Source of the DNA: Dendrophyllia cribrosa
Taxonomy: Eukaryota > Cnidaria > Anthozoa > Scleractinia > Dendrophylliidae
Assembly: GCA_024195265.1 (NCBI GenBank)
Contig: JAJLRJ010000010.1
Coordinates: 27,803,298-27,867,297 of the forward strand
DNA: 64,000 nt
Direction: 5' to 3'
The translations under genes were made by a program, and so were the position numbers. Within the stretch, counting starts at the first letter, position 1. Each line of letters opens with the position of its first letter. The notes below the pieces were generated by a model, which was not told where the DNA came from, did not search any database, and was given only the letters and a program-made list of their open reading frames with translations. This document shows, one piece after another, positions 48,301 to 61,014 of the stretch.

Positions 48301-49734
48301 CAATGATAAAACTGGAAAAGAAAACAAAACAAAAAACAGCAATCTGCCAAGTAGACCAAGAAGCGTGCAACACATGATTCAATTTTCCGTTTATTTAGCC
48401 AGTGCGTATTAAAATTAACGTCTCCTATTTCGTAGACGTCTGCGCGCAGGCTATACTGATTAACCCTTTCACTCTCTAGAGCACATTCAAGAAAAATAAC
48501 CCAATTTCATTTTGTAAAATATTGAAAACAAATGGTACCATGCAAAAGTACTGCTGAAGAGGTTTCATTTAAATGGTCACACCATAGGATTAGTTGACAG
48601 ACTCAAAAATTAGAACTACACGACATGTCCCCATAATTGACTCTGGGAGTGAAAGGTTAAAATATTTGAAGTGCTTTCAAAATGAAAGCTGTAACGCAAT
48701 ACTAAATTGTGACGCATATATAAAATACAAATACAGTACAGTCAAATACAAGGCTTTCTCCCACCGAGAAAATCGTATCTGAACACACGAAGACACCAAT
48801 TTTATCTTCACTTTGAATTGTGAAGATATCGATCCCTTCACGTTAGATACCATATTTGGCCGTATTAAACTTCAAATGACGTGAAAGGTGTTGTTGTATA
48901 ATCTAACATCTAGAACTTTTTCTCGAAGATTTTTTAAATGCTTCGGAAATATTTGGTGAAATTGTCGGGAAAAGATTGGAAATGTTCATAGTATATACCT
49001 TCGAATAGTGTTCAGATAATTCTCGAAACTCTTCTGAAAATTGATTAAAACCTCGTAGTAAAACCTCGTAGTAAATACGTTTTATTCGAGTGGGGACTTG
49101 ATTTGTTTTATTCCACCTTGCGTCCTACAGGCGTCTACTGTTAGGCGTCTATTACTTAGTTGTAACTACCGTATTTTAGTGGGTCATGTTGGATTTGACC
49201 TGCCACATTTCCCTCCATCCTAGGATTCCACCACCGGTTAACGCCTAACATGTTACGGCGCCCTTTGTACCTCAGCGCGCGTCCAGTCCTCGTCATTTTC
49301 TCCTTCTTTGGGTAAACTTTATCGGCTCCTATGTCCAGCAGCCTGCTTCCACAAATCTTTTTTAAAGATCAGGCCACCGAATTCTAAGTACATGTCGAAG
49401 GTATTTTTTGACTAGACTTGCGTGTTTGCAGTTTTTTGCTGGGACTTGCATGAATTGGGTGAGCAGTTTCCCTCCAAGATTTTGAGCCAAAAACAATTGT
49501 TTTGCATCTCCATGCCAGACAGGGCATTCATAGGAGGTGTTAATGTTAAGATGATGCGCTCAATTATAGTCCTAAACAGAACTCTGTTTGTTCAAAGTTT
49601 TGGTCATTTCTTATCCATCAGTAGAAACACTATTAAAATTTCAGCAGTGTCACCTGTACGCTCTTGCGTTCTGCACCACCCTGAACGTGTCATTTTATAT
49701 CTCTTTTTTTTTTGGCAGATTAATAGGATCAATA
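45362..49734. other. region upstream of gene 2, no gene recognised
   Basis: 4.4 kb AT-rich. A splice-like frame at 46632-46721 (ending LSLEQ before GTAAGA) has no partner exon. A T run followed by GGCAG at 49706-49718 is a plausible 3' splice site of a 5'-UTR intron just before the gene 2 ATG. Confidence 0.45.
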
Positions 49735-49890
49735 ATGATGTCTGGGAAGCTGGATCAAGTAGATATATGTGAAATTTTGGAAATGTTGAAATTTTTTCGT
49801 ATTTCAACGAAAGGATTAAACAACGTGGATGAAATGAGAGCTAAGCTACGTGAATACTTAGAAGGGTCATGTAAAAGAAAGGTTGGAGAG
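49735..49890 (+). CDS. Gene 2 exon 1: helical N-terminus
   Basis: 52 codons from MMSGKLDQVDICEILEML, ending GGAGAG|GTACAG in phase 0. Matches gene 1 exon 1 in SGK near the start and in the KGL..(V/L)(D/E)(E/D)M(R/K) segment. Confidence 0.8.
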
Positions 49891-52800
49891 GTACAGTGTA
49901 AGAACGGACCCATCTTTAGTGTTCTAAGTATTAGTGTTACGATCAGTTCATCGTGATTATCAAAGTGTAAAGAGAAGTGAAGGCTTCTCAATGCCTGGCA
50001 ATCATCGGACTCAAATAACAGTGGATTGAATTTGACATCAATTGAATCTATTCCCTTCCACTATCGAACGCAAGTTAAACAAGCTACGGCAAATGCTATA
50101 GCAAAGTGTCTGGGATATATAGAAGTAGCTGAATTGCCTCAGATTGCTTCGTGGTATAAATTTTGATGCACTTACAGATATAATTAATTCTAAGATTTTG
50201 GATCGAGATAATACCCCGCGGTGTACAGAGATTAACTCGTTTTTAATGTTTTCATATTTAGACACATCAAGCTATTTCTGATGCTGGCTATTTAGATACC
50301 AAAAACCGAAAGAAGCTACAAAACCTTTACATAAAAACTGCAGAGTTCTTGGATCACCTGGACACTGAGTTTGTTGAAACATTGCAGAAAAGCTTGGGAG
50401 ACATCAGACAAACTCTGGAAGAGAGAATGAAACAAGTAGAACCGAGGGATCAATATGTTGTCCTGGTTGCGGGTAAGATACTTTTAAAAGTGGATCGTCG
50501 TCTGTGTGCATACGACGAGGACAGTTAATGTACACTTTAAAGGCTATCAACAATTTCAATACAGCTGTATACTGATGTATACTAGTATAATTTTGTATTC
50601 GTCTGTAGTTTGAAACTATTTTTGTGTTTCTCTGATGGGAAACAACATTGTTCGGGTCGCATTTGCACTGTATTTGCAAGCTAAGGTTAAGGCTCCTAAT
50701 TTGCATAATTCGTAAATACCGGTATTTCAAAGCGGCTTCATGGTCTTAAAACCACCTAGCAACACAATTTTTTTTTCATGATATTTAAGATTAAGTCTTT
50801 ATTGTTCTATGGCTGCAAGGAAATTGCTGTAGGACGATCCACTTTTGGTTGAGATTAATTTTTGTGAACCCATTTTTCCTGTTTTATTACAAGCCGTGAA
50901 AGTGGGTTGATAGAAGTTGATGTTTAACTTCTTAGAACAATGACATTGAAACGTTTATAATGTTGTAATAATAACTGGACTAATACCTGTCAAAAAACAG
51001 TAGAATTTAGCTGTGCATCAAATTTTAAGTATTGCGAGAAGTTGCCAAAGTTAGGGAAATTTTGCATTTTTCATACTAAAAAAATATCAAATTTGGTCCC
51101 CCAGGGGACCCCTCTGTAAATTGCTGAAAAAAAAACATTTTGAGACCAAACGAAATGTGTTTTTAAAGTTACTAGACAAAGTGTAATTCACATGCAAGAT
51201 TTGAAGAAAATTTGTTTCATGACTTATTTTGATTATGAGGATCTTAGGGAGACAGCCACCTGCCGTAAGTTACATGTCCTTGACAATTACTAAGCTATTT
51301 GCCAAAGGCAACATTCACGCTTAGTTCAGGCAAAGTATATTTGGATAGTTAAATGCAATTAGATGAAGGTTAATTACGTGTGTGTTTGTCTTGGTGATCG
51401 GGACGTCTAGTTGCTCATAACCTGGTGAAGCTTTGAGAAGCAACAAGAGGTAACTGTAATGACTTCTTTCAGGGGTATCCGAATTTCATAGAGGCATAAT
51501 CGGCTCATATATATAAACATCCCTAACACGAATTGATTATCCTTCAATGCCTATAACAGTTCGGTGGAATCGATTGATACACTCATCTCGAAAGCAATAG
51601 CTTTGTTATAAGTCTTAAACCAGAGACATCCGAGTCCGCAAACGTCCGTCACCAATCTCCACTAAATATTATACAAGGAAGTTGTATTATTGAGATTATT
51701 GTTATTACTTGTAATAACCAAAGGTTAGTTGTTGCGGGCGAGATCGATGCAAGGTGTTGTAGGATTAATACAGCAACAACAAACAACAACAATTTTATTT
51801 CACACCTTGCAATTACAACAGTAGATACAATTTCGGTTAGTTAATTAAAAGTTTTATTACATCCTTTTTGAAATCACTGGTGATCTTTGCAATCTGATTG
51901 GCTCTCAGCAGTGCGATTTATTCCCGAATCGCACTAATTTTTGCTCCAAATCGCATCTTTTTCTTAGCAGTGCGATTTATTCCCGAATCGCACTGTTTTT
52001 TTTTTTGCTCTAAATTGCATCTTTTTCCCAGCAGTGCGATTTATACCCGAATCGCACTATTTTTTGCTCTAAATCGCATCTATAAGTCACATCAATATTG
52101 GTACTGACTAAAATCCTGTATTTGGGCAATTAAATTGTGCGATTTCAAAATGGATGTAATAAAGTGATAATTTAACTTCGTGTTGTGCAATTTTGGTCTG
52201 AAATCATACTTGTGATTTCATATCGAACTCGCGCTGCGCTCGTTCGATTTTGAAATCACGGGTATGGTCTCAAATCACGGGTATGATTTGAGACCAAATT
52301 ACACTCCACTCAGTTCAATTACCATTATTAATAGACGTGTCATGTGATATAATTCTGCCTCTCGTAGCGATCCAGCTTCTTGTATAATTTGTAGAATCGC
52401 ATACATCAAAGAAAACTCGCATTCTTATTGGCTATCGAAGCGAGGTTATTTAGCGTGGAATTGCATACCTGAGAAGTGATATTGCAGAGCATCTTCGAAG
52501 GACGTTTGTGGACTTTCTTTATATAGTATGTATACTTTCTTTTAAAATAGCGAGTTTTGATCTGAAGACGTGCTATTCAAAAAATGATAAATTTATTTGG
52601 AGTGAATTCCTGTTCTTCCCAATTTTATAACCAAAATGTGAACTTTTATTAGAGAGTGAAGAAGCCATTCACACTGCAGTCCTACAAGAAGAGAGCGAGC
52701 TACTGGCATAAACCGATATTTCATGCTTAAAAAAAACATGTCTAAATCCAACAAAGAAGTTTATAAAAACAAGCATACTGTACTGAGCTAATAAAAAGTA

Positions 52801-55800
52801 ATTTTCATTATACACCGAAACGGCCGTCTTGTTGCCATGGCAAAAAATTGGATGACAGTTGCCTCTAATTTTTTAACTCGTCCCCAGACTCCCCAATTTG
52901 ACCCTTAAAATCACAGCGAAAACGCCATTTTTTGACTTTGAAGTGACCAATGTCACGTGAAGGCTTGTATAGAGATTAACCGCGCGGTCATCGTTTTAAG
53001 CGGTATAACTCATTTTAATAGGCGTAATGTTAACATCCACACTCGGTTTTGAAGAGACTGGGTTCTAGTGAACATTTTGGTGGGAAATGTGATTTAGTTG
53101 GAGCGGAAAAAAACGTCATTTTGCCATTTTTTCACTGCAATATGCTTCATCTGAGCCTATATTGGCTTCTGTTGGTGAGTTGCGCGGACTGGCGCCCAGG
53201 CCGTTCGAGCTCAACTGCGCATGGGCAATAATTCATTTCAGTAACGCGCACGCCCGGATGGTATGTAAACATAAACAAGATGTTGTCCGAAGTAGAGCTT
53301 TATCAGCGAACTTATTTCCAAACCAAAACTTGTATCCCAACTCCTGCCTTGCACATGAACAGTGTCAAGGAAATCCAGGTACAAAAGGCAATTAATGATT
53401 AAGTAATAATATTAGTAGTTTGGTATTCTTAGAAATGAGTCGCGAAAATAAGGTGAGAATAAAAATATTCCCGTTCGAGCGGCCGAGATGTATGTCCGGA
53501 TCCTTTATTTGTCGTCAACTTATGAATCGAAGTGATCGACCGCGATATGATAAGCATATTTTTTTTACGGAATAGTTAATAAATAATCCATCAGTACTCA
53601 CAAATTATATTGCCTTCTTCGTTGTGCAAAGGTGGTTAAATTCTTATTTGCCGGCCGGCGATATAACAAACTTCCGAAGTGTTGAAGCCTAATTTCCACC
53701 ACAAACGTTCGCAGTTCGGCTCCACAGTCCACATTATGTACTTTAGTGTACAGACAGCAACAATTTCAGTCATAAAATGTCATTTACAGATAAACAAAAC
53801 TAAAATTTGTCGCGCGTAATTCAAATTCGTGATTTTGAATCAGTCTTGATTTCTATTCGCTCGCTCTTGACAGTTGACTTTGAAATGGCTTTCTCGCTGG
53901 AAACGTTGTTTTTCTTTGGCATATGCGATTCATGAAAAATTCATTGCCAGACTCGTAAATTCCACGTTAAATTTCACTTGAAAAACCGATATCGCCATCA
54001 TCGCTTCGCGATCGAGGCGATATCGGTTTTTCGCGTGAAATTAAACGTGGAATTCACTCGTCAGACAGTGAATTTTTCTATATAATTTCGGTCATGTATA
54101 TATGGTGACGCAGCACACACTGGATATGCATAAGTTTTTAACCTAGGCAACTTCCCCCGTTGCGTGACCAATGAGACCAAAACTTCACTATCCCCACACT
54201 ACCAAACCAATTTCATCCCCACCTTTTAATAGTTTCGCGAGGACCTGAGAGTCACGTATTGCTAGTAGTGATATATTTATGCAGTTAAAACAGTATGAAT
54301 TGTGGTTGAGGTTATGAATTGTGGTAGAGGCGATTGATTGATTGATTTATTGATTGATTGAGTCGAGATGAATTGATGTATAAACGCAACGAACAATTTG
54401 TTGTAAAATTATAACATACAAAACTTGAATATGTTGTCAGTAGAATGAGTAATAGGAAACTGAAACGAAACTAACTATATTAATTGTTAGATTTGCAATG
54501 TCAAATGAACGTACTAAATGTTCTGAGTACAAACTGAAACTATTTACCGAGTTTATAGTGACACAGTCAAAATGGTAATGATGAGGTAACTCCACAAGTT
54601 CATTGATGTAGTTGGATGTTGATAAACAAACTGGTTCGATACTTTACCGAAGTGGGTCACAGCTGATTTGAAACGCACACGATGAAGTCCAATAAATCAA
54701 TAGGAAAGCTTCGGCATGTTTGTATGTTATAAGACGTGAGTGCAACACGATTAAGCCACTAAAATATACCTTCTAGAGGTCAAGATGATCTTGGCCGCTT
54801 TGCGCTTGGGGTCGAAATGACATCCAACGGAAAATCTCTTCCTCTGCCATCTACCCACATTTCGTAAGGTTCATGTGATCGAAGATCTAAACGCTCGTGA
54901 TCAGATCGCGAAACGACGCTGCTGCTTTGCGTGAGTTTCACATGATCGAAGGTCAAAACGCTCGTGATCAGATTGTGTCCTATACATTCCATTAATCAGT
55001 TCTTAGTGGAAGTCATTCTCGTCCCCAGAGCTTGTTTAATTGCGTCTCGTGTAGCTCTGATAGCGGACTAAAATTTGAATTTTTTGATCGGCCGTTTAAA
55101 AATGAATGCGCAACAAGGTAAAAAAAAATTACGCTTCTTCGCATAAGGTTTTACTTCCGGTTGAATTTCAAAATGTTGAAGTCCTATGACGACTAACAAA
55201 ACCAACGTTTTAATTTCAACGCATTCAACGACCAATGCCACCCAGTTTTGTTTGGTTTTGCAGGTAAAGATACGGCTGCTAAATTTCAAAGTATAACGGG
55301 ATCTGATTGTCGCTAAATATGAGCGATTCGTTTCCGAAAATAATCAGTATGTGTCTTGGAAGACGAAGCTATAAGCAACCACGAATATTAAAGAAGTATG
55401 TTGCTTGCAACAGGGACAAGTATTAAAGGAGAGGCAGAAATCCTGAAGAAAGCCCAAGGGTGAAAAGAAATATTGCCACTAGGTTACCCATTTGAAATAA
55501 CAATAACACAACAACGTTATCAGCCTCTCGTAAGCAAGTTATATTTTCTTTATTAGGTTATACTCATTGCTACAACTTGAAATACAAATCTAGGTAAACG
55601 AAGGTCACTCGAAGCCCAATTAAAATAACATGAAACGAATGCAAAACAAAAATTCCTCGATGTTTCTTACCACTGTTCGATGACAGAAATAAGCCTAATC
55701 AATGACCACAGCGTGTCCATCAACAAACTTAGCTGTCCCATCAACTGATTTGGTCGGATATGATAACGTTCAGTGGCGAAACGATAAATACACAGCTCCC

Positions 55801-58800
55801 AAACGAAAGAAATCGGTTGACTTATCGAGGATTTTATAAAATCAGTAGACAAAATACAAAGACAACCTTTCTTCTAAATAACATCAGCACGTAAAGCTTT
55901 TCTTCTTTCTTTTTCAGCGCGATGTACAGTCGTTTCGAACGCCATTCCACACACACAACATTCTCGTCTCCAGAGCTCAACCAAACGAAACGAGTGCTCT
56001 GGGGACGAGAATGCACACACGAAAGGTTTTATCATTTCCGGTTTCTGGTGTTGAGCAAGCGCAATAGTATATTAATGTATTAGGCATGCGCTAACGTATG
56101 TCGTGGATTTTACGACATACGGAAGGCTCTATTCCCAGAGCCTTCGTTTTTTCCGCTGACCAAACGAAAATAAGGCTCTGGGGACGAGAATGAGTGGAAG
56201 TCCAAAAGGAATGCGCTAGAATGTGGCTACATACGTGCCGCGCATGCGTAATAGCAACGTTGAGATTAGGTTTGTGGGCTTCTCTTGTCGCACGCAATCA
56301 GGCGTAATCGTCAATTATACTCCTCGTGAATCATTGAGGGAGAAAATAAATACGGGAGCTTCAGTACAGCGGATCTGCTTTGTGTATCCTCGTGGAGGGA
56401 ATATAAAAGGTGGCACTGCAGTTGGAACTCTCTAGTTCCGCGCAGATTGTTTGATGGCGACGCGTTTATTTCGCTTTTCAATCGATGATTCCTGATTCAT
56501 GGTCGTGATTTTGTAGAGACTGAGCCATTAACTGTTATTGTTGATGTATTTTTATTAATAGGTGAAACGAGCGCTGGTAAAAGCAGCGTCATAAACTTGA
56601 TTCTCGGGGAAGACCTTCTTCCTCACGCAGTCTTAAGTACAACTTCGACAATCTGTGAGCTGAAATATGGAACCAAGCCAAGGATCTGTGTGCACTTTAA
56701 GGATAACGGAACACAGAAACGTTACTCAACGATGCACGAACTAATTGAAAGTACTGAAGAAACTTACCAACAACAGATTAAAAATTTTGTCAATTTAAAG
56801 AAAGACAGAGACAAAGCACCTTACAAGAAGATAGAGTTGTTTTTCCCACATTCCTTGCTGAAGGTAATGGACATGTAGACAGCAAGTACGTGCACTTTAG
56901 CCGCTTGCAATTTATTTATAATGGATTATTGTAATATTGTAGACTTCTGCAGTCCTTTGTGCAGACATCCGTATTTGTTTATAACTAGCTTAGCAATATA
57001 CCGTCCGTAACCAATATAAGTAAGTGAACAGCAAAAATTATATTAATAATTTACCACTATTAGTTCTGTTAGTTACCACTGTTAGCATTGTTAGCAAGTC
57101 AGAGTTATATTTATTGTGCAAGAGAGTTGCAATTTTATGTGTATCATTATTCGTTTAGCCAGACAGACTAAAAGAACAATGGAAATATAAATGTCATAAA
57201 GTATTGCCAATGATAACGTGTCTTGCTAGTGATACTTTTAAAATACTCTAAGGCGTTAAATAAATGATCTGAAATCGTCTAGATTCATGCAGGGTTCATA
57301 GGGATGCACTCTACAAATGATTAGTTTATTGAAACGTTGTTTGCACGTTCAACTCACAATATTATTATCTGTGGAAAAAGAAACGTCAAATACCAGTGTG
57401 CAGCTGTTCTAATGGGTTATGAAACCCTCAAATGAATCTAGTTTTTTTTTTTCGCGCTGTTTTAGGTTGCACGTTTGTTGTTTTATTTGGTCCTTAAAAA
57501 AATCAATGAACGATATATATTTTTATGATTGTCACTTCAGGAAAGAGTCATGATAGTAGACAGTCCTGGAGTAGGAGAAAGTGAAGTGATGAGTGAATTT
57601 GTTCTCAGTTACCTGCCTCGTGCATTTTGCTTCATGTATGTTATCAACAGTGATAACGCCGGAGGGATTCAGGAAGACAGGGTGAGCAATAAATGAGATA
57701 ACTTTAAGGGGTTATATCGCTGTTTTTAGCGTTACTCTTAAAAGGCCAAAAACAAGTATTTATATCAGTGGCCCAGCTTTGTTTAAAATTATTCCACTCG
57801 TGCTCTAAGGCTAAAAATTAGTGTCTTGGGCTGACGATGACCAGGGTGGAAATTGCAACTTGAAAAAATTGGGGGATATTTTGTCTTAGAAAACTTGCAT
57901 GCTAAAACTTAGATTATGGTTGACTCTCTCTTCGATCGAAAATTAATTGATATCCTACTCTTAGTGTTCTTGAAGCATTTTGTGACTACGGCACCCGTTT
58001 TTAAAAACGTTTTCATATATCAGCCATCGTTAAACTTGCGAAAATATGAGGAAGGCGAGAAACATATTTTTCATAGTAAAATATATATCTTGTATGCAGT
58101 TTCCTTTTTGAGAAGTTTGCTTTCCCCTGTTAAGTAATGATTTTGGTTGGCGAATTATTTGGCAAGCAGTTTGAGCCTTCGAAAAACAAAACAAAAATGT
58201 TTCTCTTTCGCTTACCACATATTTTCACAAGTTTAACGATGACTGGTGTGACAAGCACACGTGCGCACACACATGTAAACAAAACTATATATCTAGTATA
58301 TACGTATCTCAACAGCTAGGGATTTTACTCAAATGTGCTAAGTCGAGCCTCACGGCCGCCTCCAAGAGTCACCTGGCCGGCTGCGCCTTGTTTGTTTGCA
58401 ACAAATGGGACCGCATAAAGCCCGAAGAGCAGGATGAAGTAAAGAAAGAACAAATCCAAAAACTTTCTAACAGGATTGACAACCTGGACCCTAAATCTCA
58501 GATTGTATATTTGTCGTGCATGACTGCCCAGCAGGCACAGAGTTATGGCTACATCACTGAGGACTTCCATGACTTAATCACTGGAATCAGCAATCTCTTA
58601 GTCTCCTCCATGGAAAACAACCTGCTAATGCACTACAGGTATATGAACCATTTCGTGTTAGAGTTAAGGTGGCGTTCCTTTTAGACATGTCATTTTCAGA
58701 TCTTATTAATTCAGATTGTTTGAATTTTCATGTTAGCTGAAAAAAAAATCCGAAAAAATATTGATCCGTTCCGGTCGTCATCTCCAGGCTTCTCTGCGAA

Positions 58801-61014
58801 GGGTCTCTTTGTTTTCGGGGTATGAACTACCTCGTGCAATTGATCTGAACGTATGTTTTATAATTAGTTCGGCAAATAGAATGCACAATCTGAAACCAAA
58901 TTTATATACCAATCTGAACGATCCACTTTCTGAGGTGGATCGTTTAAATTTCAATAAAATATTAGCTTATCCCTAAATGGAACGGAAAATTGACTTTTCG
59001 AACCCAGAATCCGGATTTAGATTAGTTAAATGGAACACAACCTAAGGTTATTGAGTTATACTAAAGTTATACTATTGAGTTATATTAAAGAGTAAAACTC
59101 AATAGTTTTAAAATTCGTAGTCAGCAACAACCGAGCCTCTCCCATGCGGATCAACCTGTGAATGTTCTACATGTATGTAAATTCAGGTCAAAACTGAGGT
59201 CACATTTTGTAAACTGCGCAAAATACAATGGCTGAATTGAAGAGTTTTTAAAACGCTCAAACTTGTTTGGTTATTCAAATTTGAAACTTCGTAGAAATCG
59301 GAAGAAACGTACAATAATTCACACATATCTTTAAACTCTTTATCAATTTTGACTTAAATCCACCTTATTGAAAAGTGGTCGATGCAGGGCAGGGTCCGGG
59401 GGATCGGGAAACTCCCCCTCCCAGACACACCTCCCCTCCCCATCCTCCTACCGGACCTGAGTTTATTTGATTAATTAAATGCGTTCAAATTCAAATTATA
59501 ACCACTTAAGGATCGGGTATGAGCAATAGACTGGTTATTTAAAAACAAAACTTGTCCTGTACTTCGCCATGCAATTAAATACATGTATATAATTTAATTT
59601 AATGGCAGGCGTGGTCGGCCCTACTCACAAAACAGTCTTGCCGTAACACGTGATTTGAACCAAAATGACGACGAAACCGATAACTTTTACCAGTGATTGC
59701 TTTGTACAATGGGCAAAAAAAGACCTCCGACAAATGTAGAACAGTTCAGATGTTATTCAACTTTACTAGAAAAAATCCCCTCTCCTTCTCTCTCCCTCCC
59801 AATGTTGTTCAATATATTTTATGCACTTATCAGTACATTTCCGTGTGCTTCAACAGATGGCTTGAAGACTTCGTTTCTCGTGTCTCCTACCAAGTAAAAA
59901 CAATTTTGAAATCAACAAAAATGTCGCGTCTAGAAACGGAGAAGACGGTAAAAAGGGTGATGAATCGGATGGAAGACCTTAAGATTTCTCAGCAACGTAA
60001 ATTTGATGAGCTCAGTAAACATCAATCACAGATACTAGAGGAGATCATAGAAAAGCTGGTGGATTATTTCAAATCAGATGGCACCATCACGCAGTTTTGC
60101 AAATGGTCTCCTTCAGAGGCACCCGAAGCTAAAGCAACGTGGCAGGAGACGAAAAGTGAAGTATTGAAATGCATTTCTAAGAGAACTCATCAGTTCGTTC
60201 AGTCCTGGGAAGATGACAATCATGAATTTGCAAGGGCTCAAGTCTCACTCACCAACTTTTGCTCTGAAAAGTATGATGTCATGGAAGAAGAAATCCGTCA
60301 AGTGGAAGAAGTTTTCTTGAATGATGTCGAACTAGAAATCCCACAACACGGAAACAGAAAAATGACCATGTTACAAGCAAAATCACCAAGGGTTATCGCG
60401 GAAAATGCCCCAGTTTGGCTCAGACAAGGGTTATCTTCAGTGGTGATAGGATCTCCTCTCAGTTCTTTCCGTTCCAAATTCAAGAAGAAGCTCCAATACC
60501 GAACTAAGTTGGAGAAGTATCTAGATGATCCGTGTGACTACATGTCAAAGAGATCACACAAATGCCTCAAAACGATTGCTACCCCAGACCGATTGTTGCC
60601 TTTCATTAACGAACAACTGGCAGATGCTGTGCAGTTTCTGAGGAAGATCAAGAAAAAGATATCCAAGGTGATGGAAAGCGATGAGATGCTGTATCAACAG
60701 CTACTTGAAGATGATAGAAGTACAACTCAGATTCAGAAAGTCTACGAACCTGTGGACAGAAAGTTAAGATCTTTGACATGCGAATTAACCGTTTACAATC
60801 TAATAGAGATCCGAGAGTCGGATTTCAAAAGTGATGAGCTAAAATGGGATGGAAATTTCCAGTCCATCATCGGAAATGGCAGATTCTCGACTGTGTACAA
60901 GGGAACACTTTCTCGAACTGGTGAGCCGAAAATTGAGGTTGCGCTTAAAGTTTTTAGAGATCCTCTAACAGCGAACAACGTGTGGCATTTTGCTGACGAG
61001 GAGCACGCTTTAAG
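49735..61014 (+). CDS. Gene 2 (partial): paralogous dynamin-like GTPase-kinase
   Basis: Six exons join in frame to 763 codons plus two bases: 49735-49890, 50262-50472, 56562-56863, 57541-57681, 58316-58638, 59857-61014. Intron phases (0,1,0,0,2,2) match gene 1 exactly. G domain motifs are GETSAGKSS (123-131), TTST, DSPG (230-233) and NKWD (299-302). The stalk follows, but the paddle position (about 560-582, APVWLRQGLSSVVIGSPLSS) is much less hydrophobic than in gene 1. The kinase N-lobe shows GNGRFSTV (717-724), with serine at the third loop glycine, and VALK (K742). No hinge, HRD or DFG exon is visible by 64000; it probably continues past the window, since the same intron in gene 1 is 5.4 kb. 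Two adjacent ATGs (49735, 49738) are possible starts. Confidence 0.85.
50262..50472 (+). CDS. Gene 2 exon 2: helical segment up to the P-loop
   Basis: Acceptor CATATTTAG, donor GCGG|GTAAGA, exit phase 1. Coiled and charged, ending QYVVLVAG, whose glycine starts the P-loop. Confidence 0.88.
51841..52330. mobile_element. foldback/MITE cluster
   Basis: Inverted TTATTACATCC...TTTTGAAATC at 51853-51875 pairs with GATTTCAAAATGGATGTAATAA at 52141-52162. A second foldback at 52185-52305 pairs GGTCTGAAATCATAC with GTATGATTTGAGACC. Three hairpin-bearing tandem units lie inside the first loop. Confidence 0.65.
51908..52083 (+). repeat. three tandem units each with a perfect 9-bp hairpin
   Basis: Units start at 51908, 51967 and 52031. 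Each has AGTGCGATT, an 8-base loop (TATTCCCG or TATACCCG) and AATCGCACT, then TTTTTGCTC(T/C)AAAT(C/T)GCATC. The stem is unchanged in all three while loop and spacer vary. Confidence 0.85.
53938..54078. mobile_element. palindromic MITE, about 60-bp arms
   Basis: TTCCACGTTAAATTTCAC and GAAAAACCGATATCGCC on the left pair with GGCGATATCGGTTTTTC and GTGAAATTAAACGTGGAA on the right, around a 20-base centre CATCGCTTCGCGATCG. Would form a long stable hairpin. Confidence 0.85.
54331..54361 (+). repeat. GATT microsatellite
   Basis: Repeated GATT with one interruption (GATTTATT). Confidence 0.8.
55014..56192. mobile_element. 1.2-kb element with CATTCTCGTCCCCAGAGC ends
   Basis: Left end CATTCTCGTCCCCAGAGC, right end GCTCTGGGGACGAGAATG, flanked by AGTGGAAGT at 55005-55013 and 56193-56201. 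Two internal hairpins near the right end (55968-56011 and 56133-56187) repeat the terminal motif, suggesting a nested or tandemly repeated terminus. No transposase frame. A 9-bp duplication points to a Mutator-like non-autonomous element, by inference. Confidence 0.75.
56562..56863 (+). CDS. Gene 2 exon 3: G1 and G2 of the GTPase
   Basis: Acceptor TATTAATAG completes GGT of the P-loop; reads GETSAGKSSVINLILGEDLL and STTSTICELKYG. Four codons shorter than gene 1 exon 3. Ends CTGAAG|GTAATG, phase 0. Confidence 0.92.
56864..57540 (+). other. Gene 2 intron 3
   Basis: 677 bases, AT-rich, no recognised element. Confidence 0.7.
57541..57681 (+). CDS. Gene 2 exon 4: G3 (DSPG) of the GTPase
   Basis: 47 codons, same length as in gene 1. 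Reads VMIVDSPGVGESEVM and INSDNAGGIQEDR. Acceptor CACTTCAG, donor AGG|GTGAGC. Confidence 0.93.
57682..58315 (+). other. Gene 2 intron 4
   Basis: 634 bases; nothing recognised. Confidence 0.7.
58316..58638 (+). CDS. Gene 2 exon 5: G4 (NKWD) of the GTPase
   Basis: Starts LGILLKCAKSSLTAASKSHL, reads LFVCNKWDRIKPEEQDEV, ends NNLLMHY with AG|GTATAT in phase 2. Five codons shorter than gene 1 exon 5, in the linker before NKWD. Confidence 0.92.
58639..59856 (+). other. Gene 2 intron 5
   Basis: 1.2 kb. A short palindrome CGATCCACTTTCTGAGGTGGATCG lies at about 58919-58942; otherwise unrecognised. Confidence 0.65.
59857..61014 (+). CDS. Gene 2 exon 6: helical stalk and kinase N-lobe
   Basis: Reads R-WLEDFVSRVSYQVKTIL, long helices (ETEKTVKRVMNRMEDLK), a weakly hydrophobic paddle position, more helices, and the kinase N-lobe through EVALKVFRDPL and EEHALR. 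Donor AG|GTTTGT, phase 2 as in gene 1. The frame running left from 59857 is intron read-through. Confidence 0.9.

Larger units (their letters stand above)
50473..56561 (+). other. Gene 2 intron 2, rich in foldback elements
   Basis: 6.1 kb. Contains a foldback cluster (51841-52330), a palindromic MITE (53938-54078), a GATT microsatellite and a 1.2-kb element with 9-bp target duplication (55014-56192). The stretches 50473-51840, 52331-53937 and 54362-55004 show nothing recognisable. Confidence 0.75.

Noticed and set aside
59693..59856. N-terminal extension of gene 2 exon 6 frame
   Set aside because: It is intron read-through: the acceptor at 59855-59856 and alignment with gene 1 exon 6 place the exon start at 59857.
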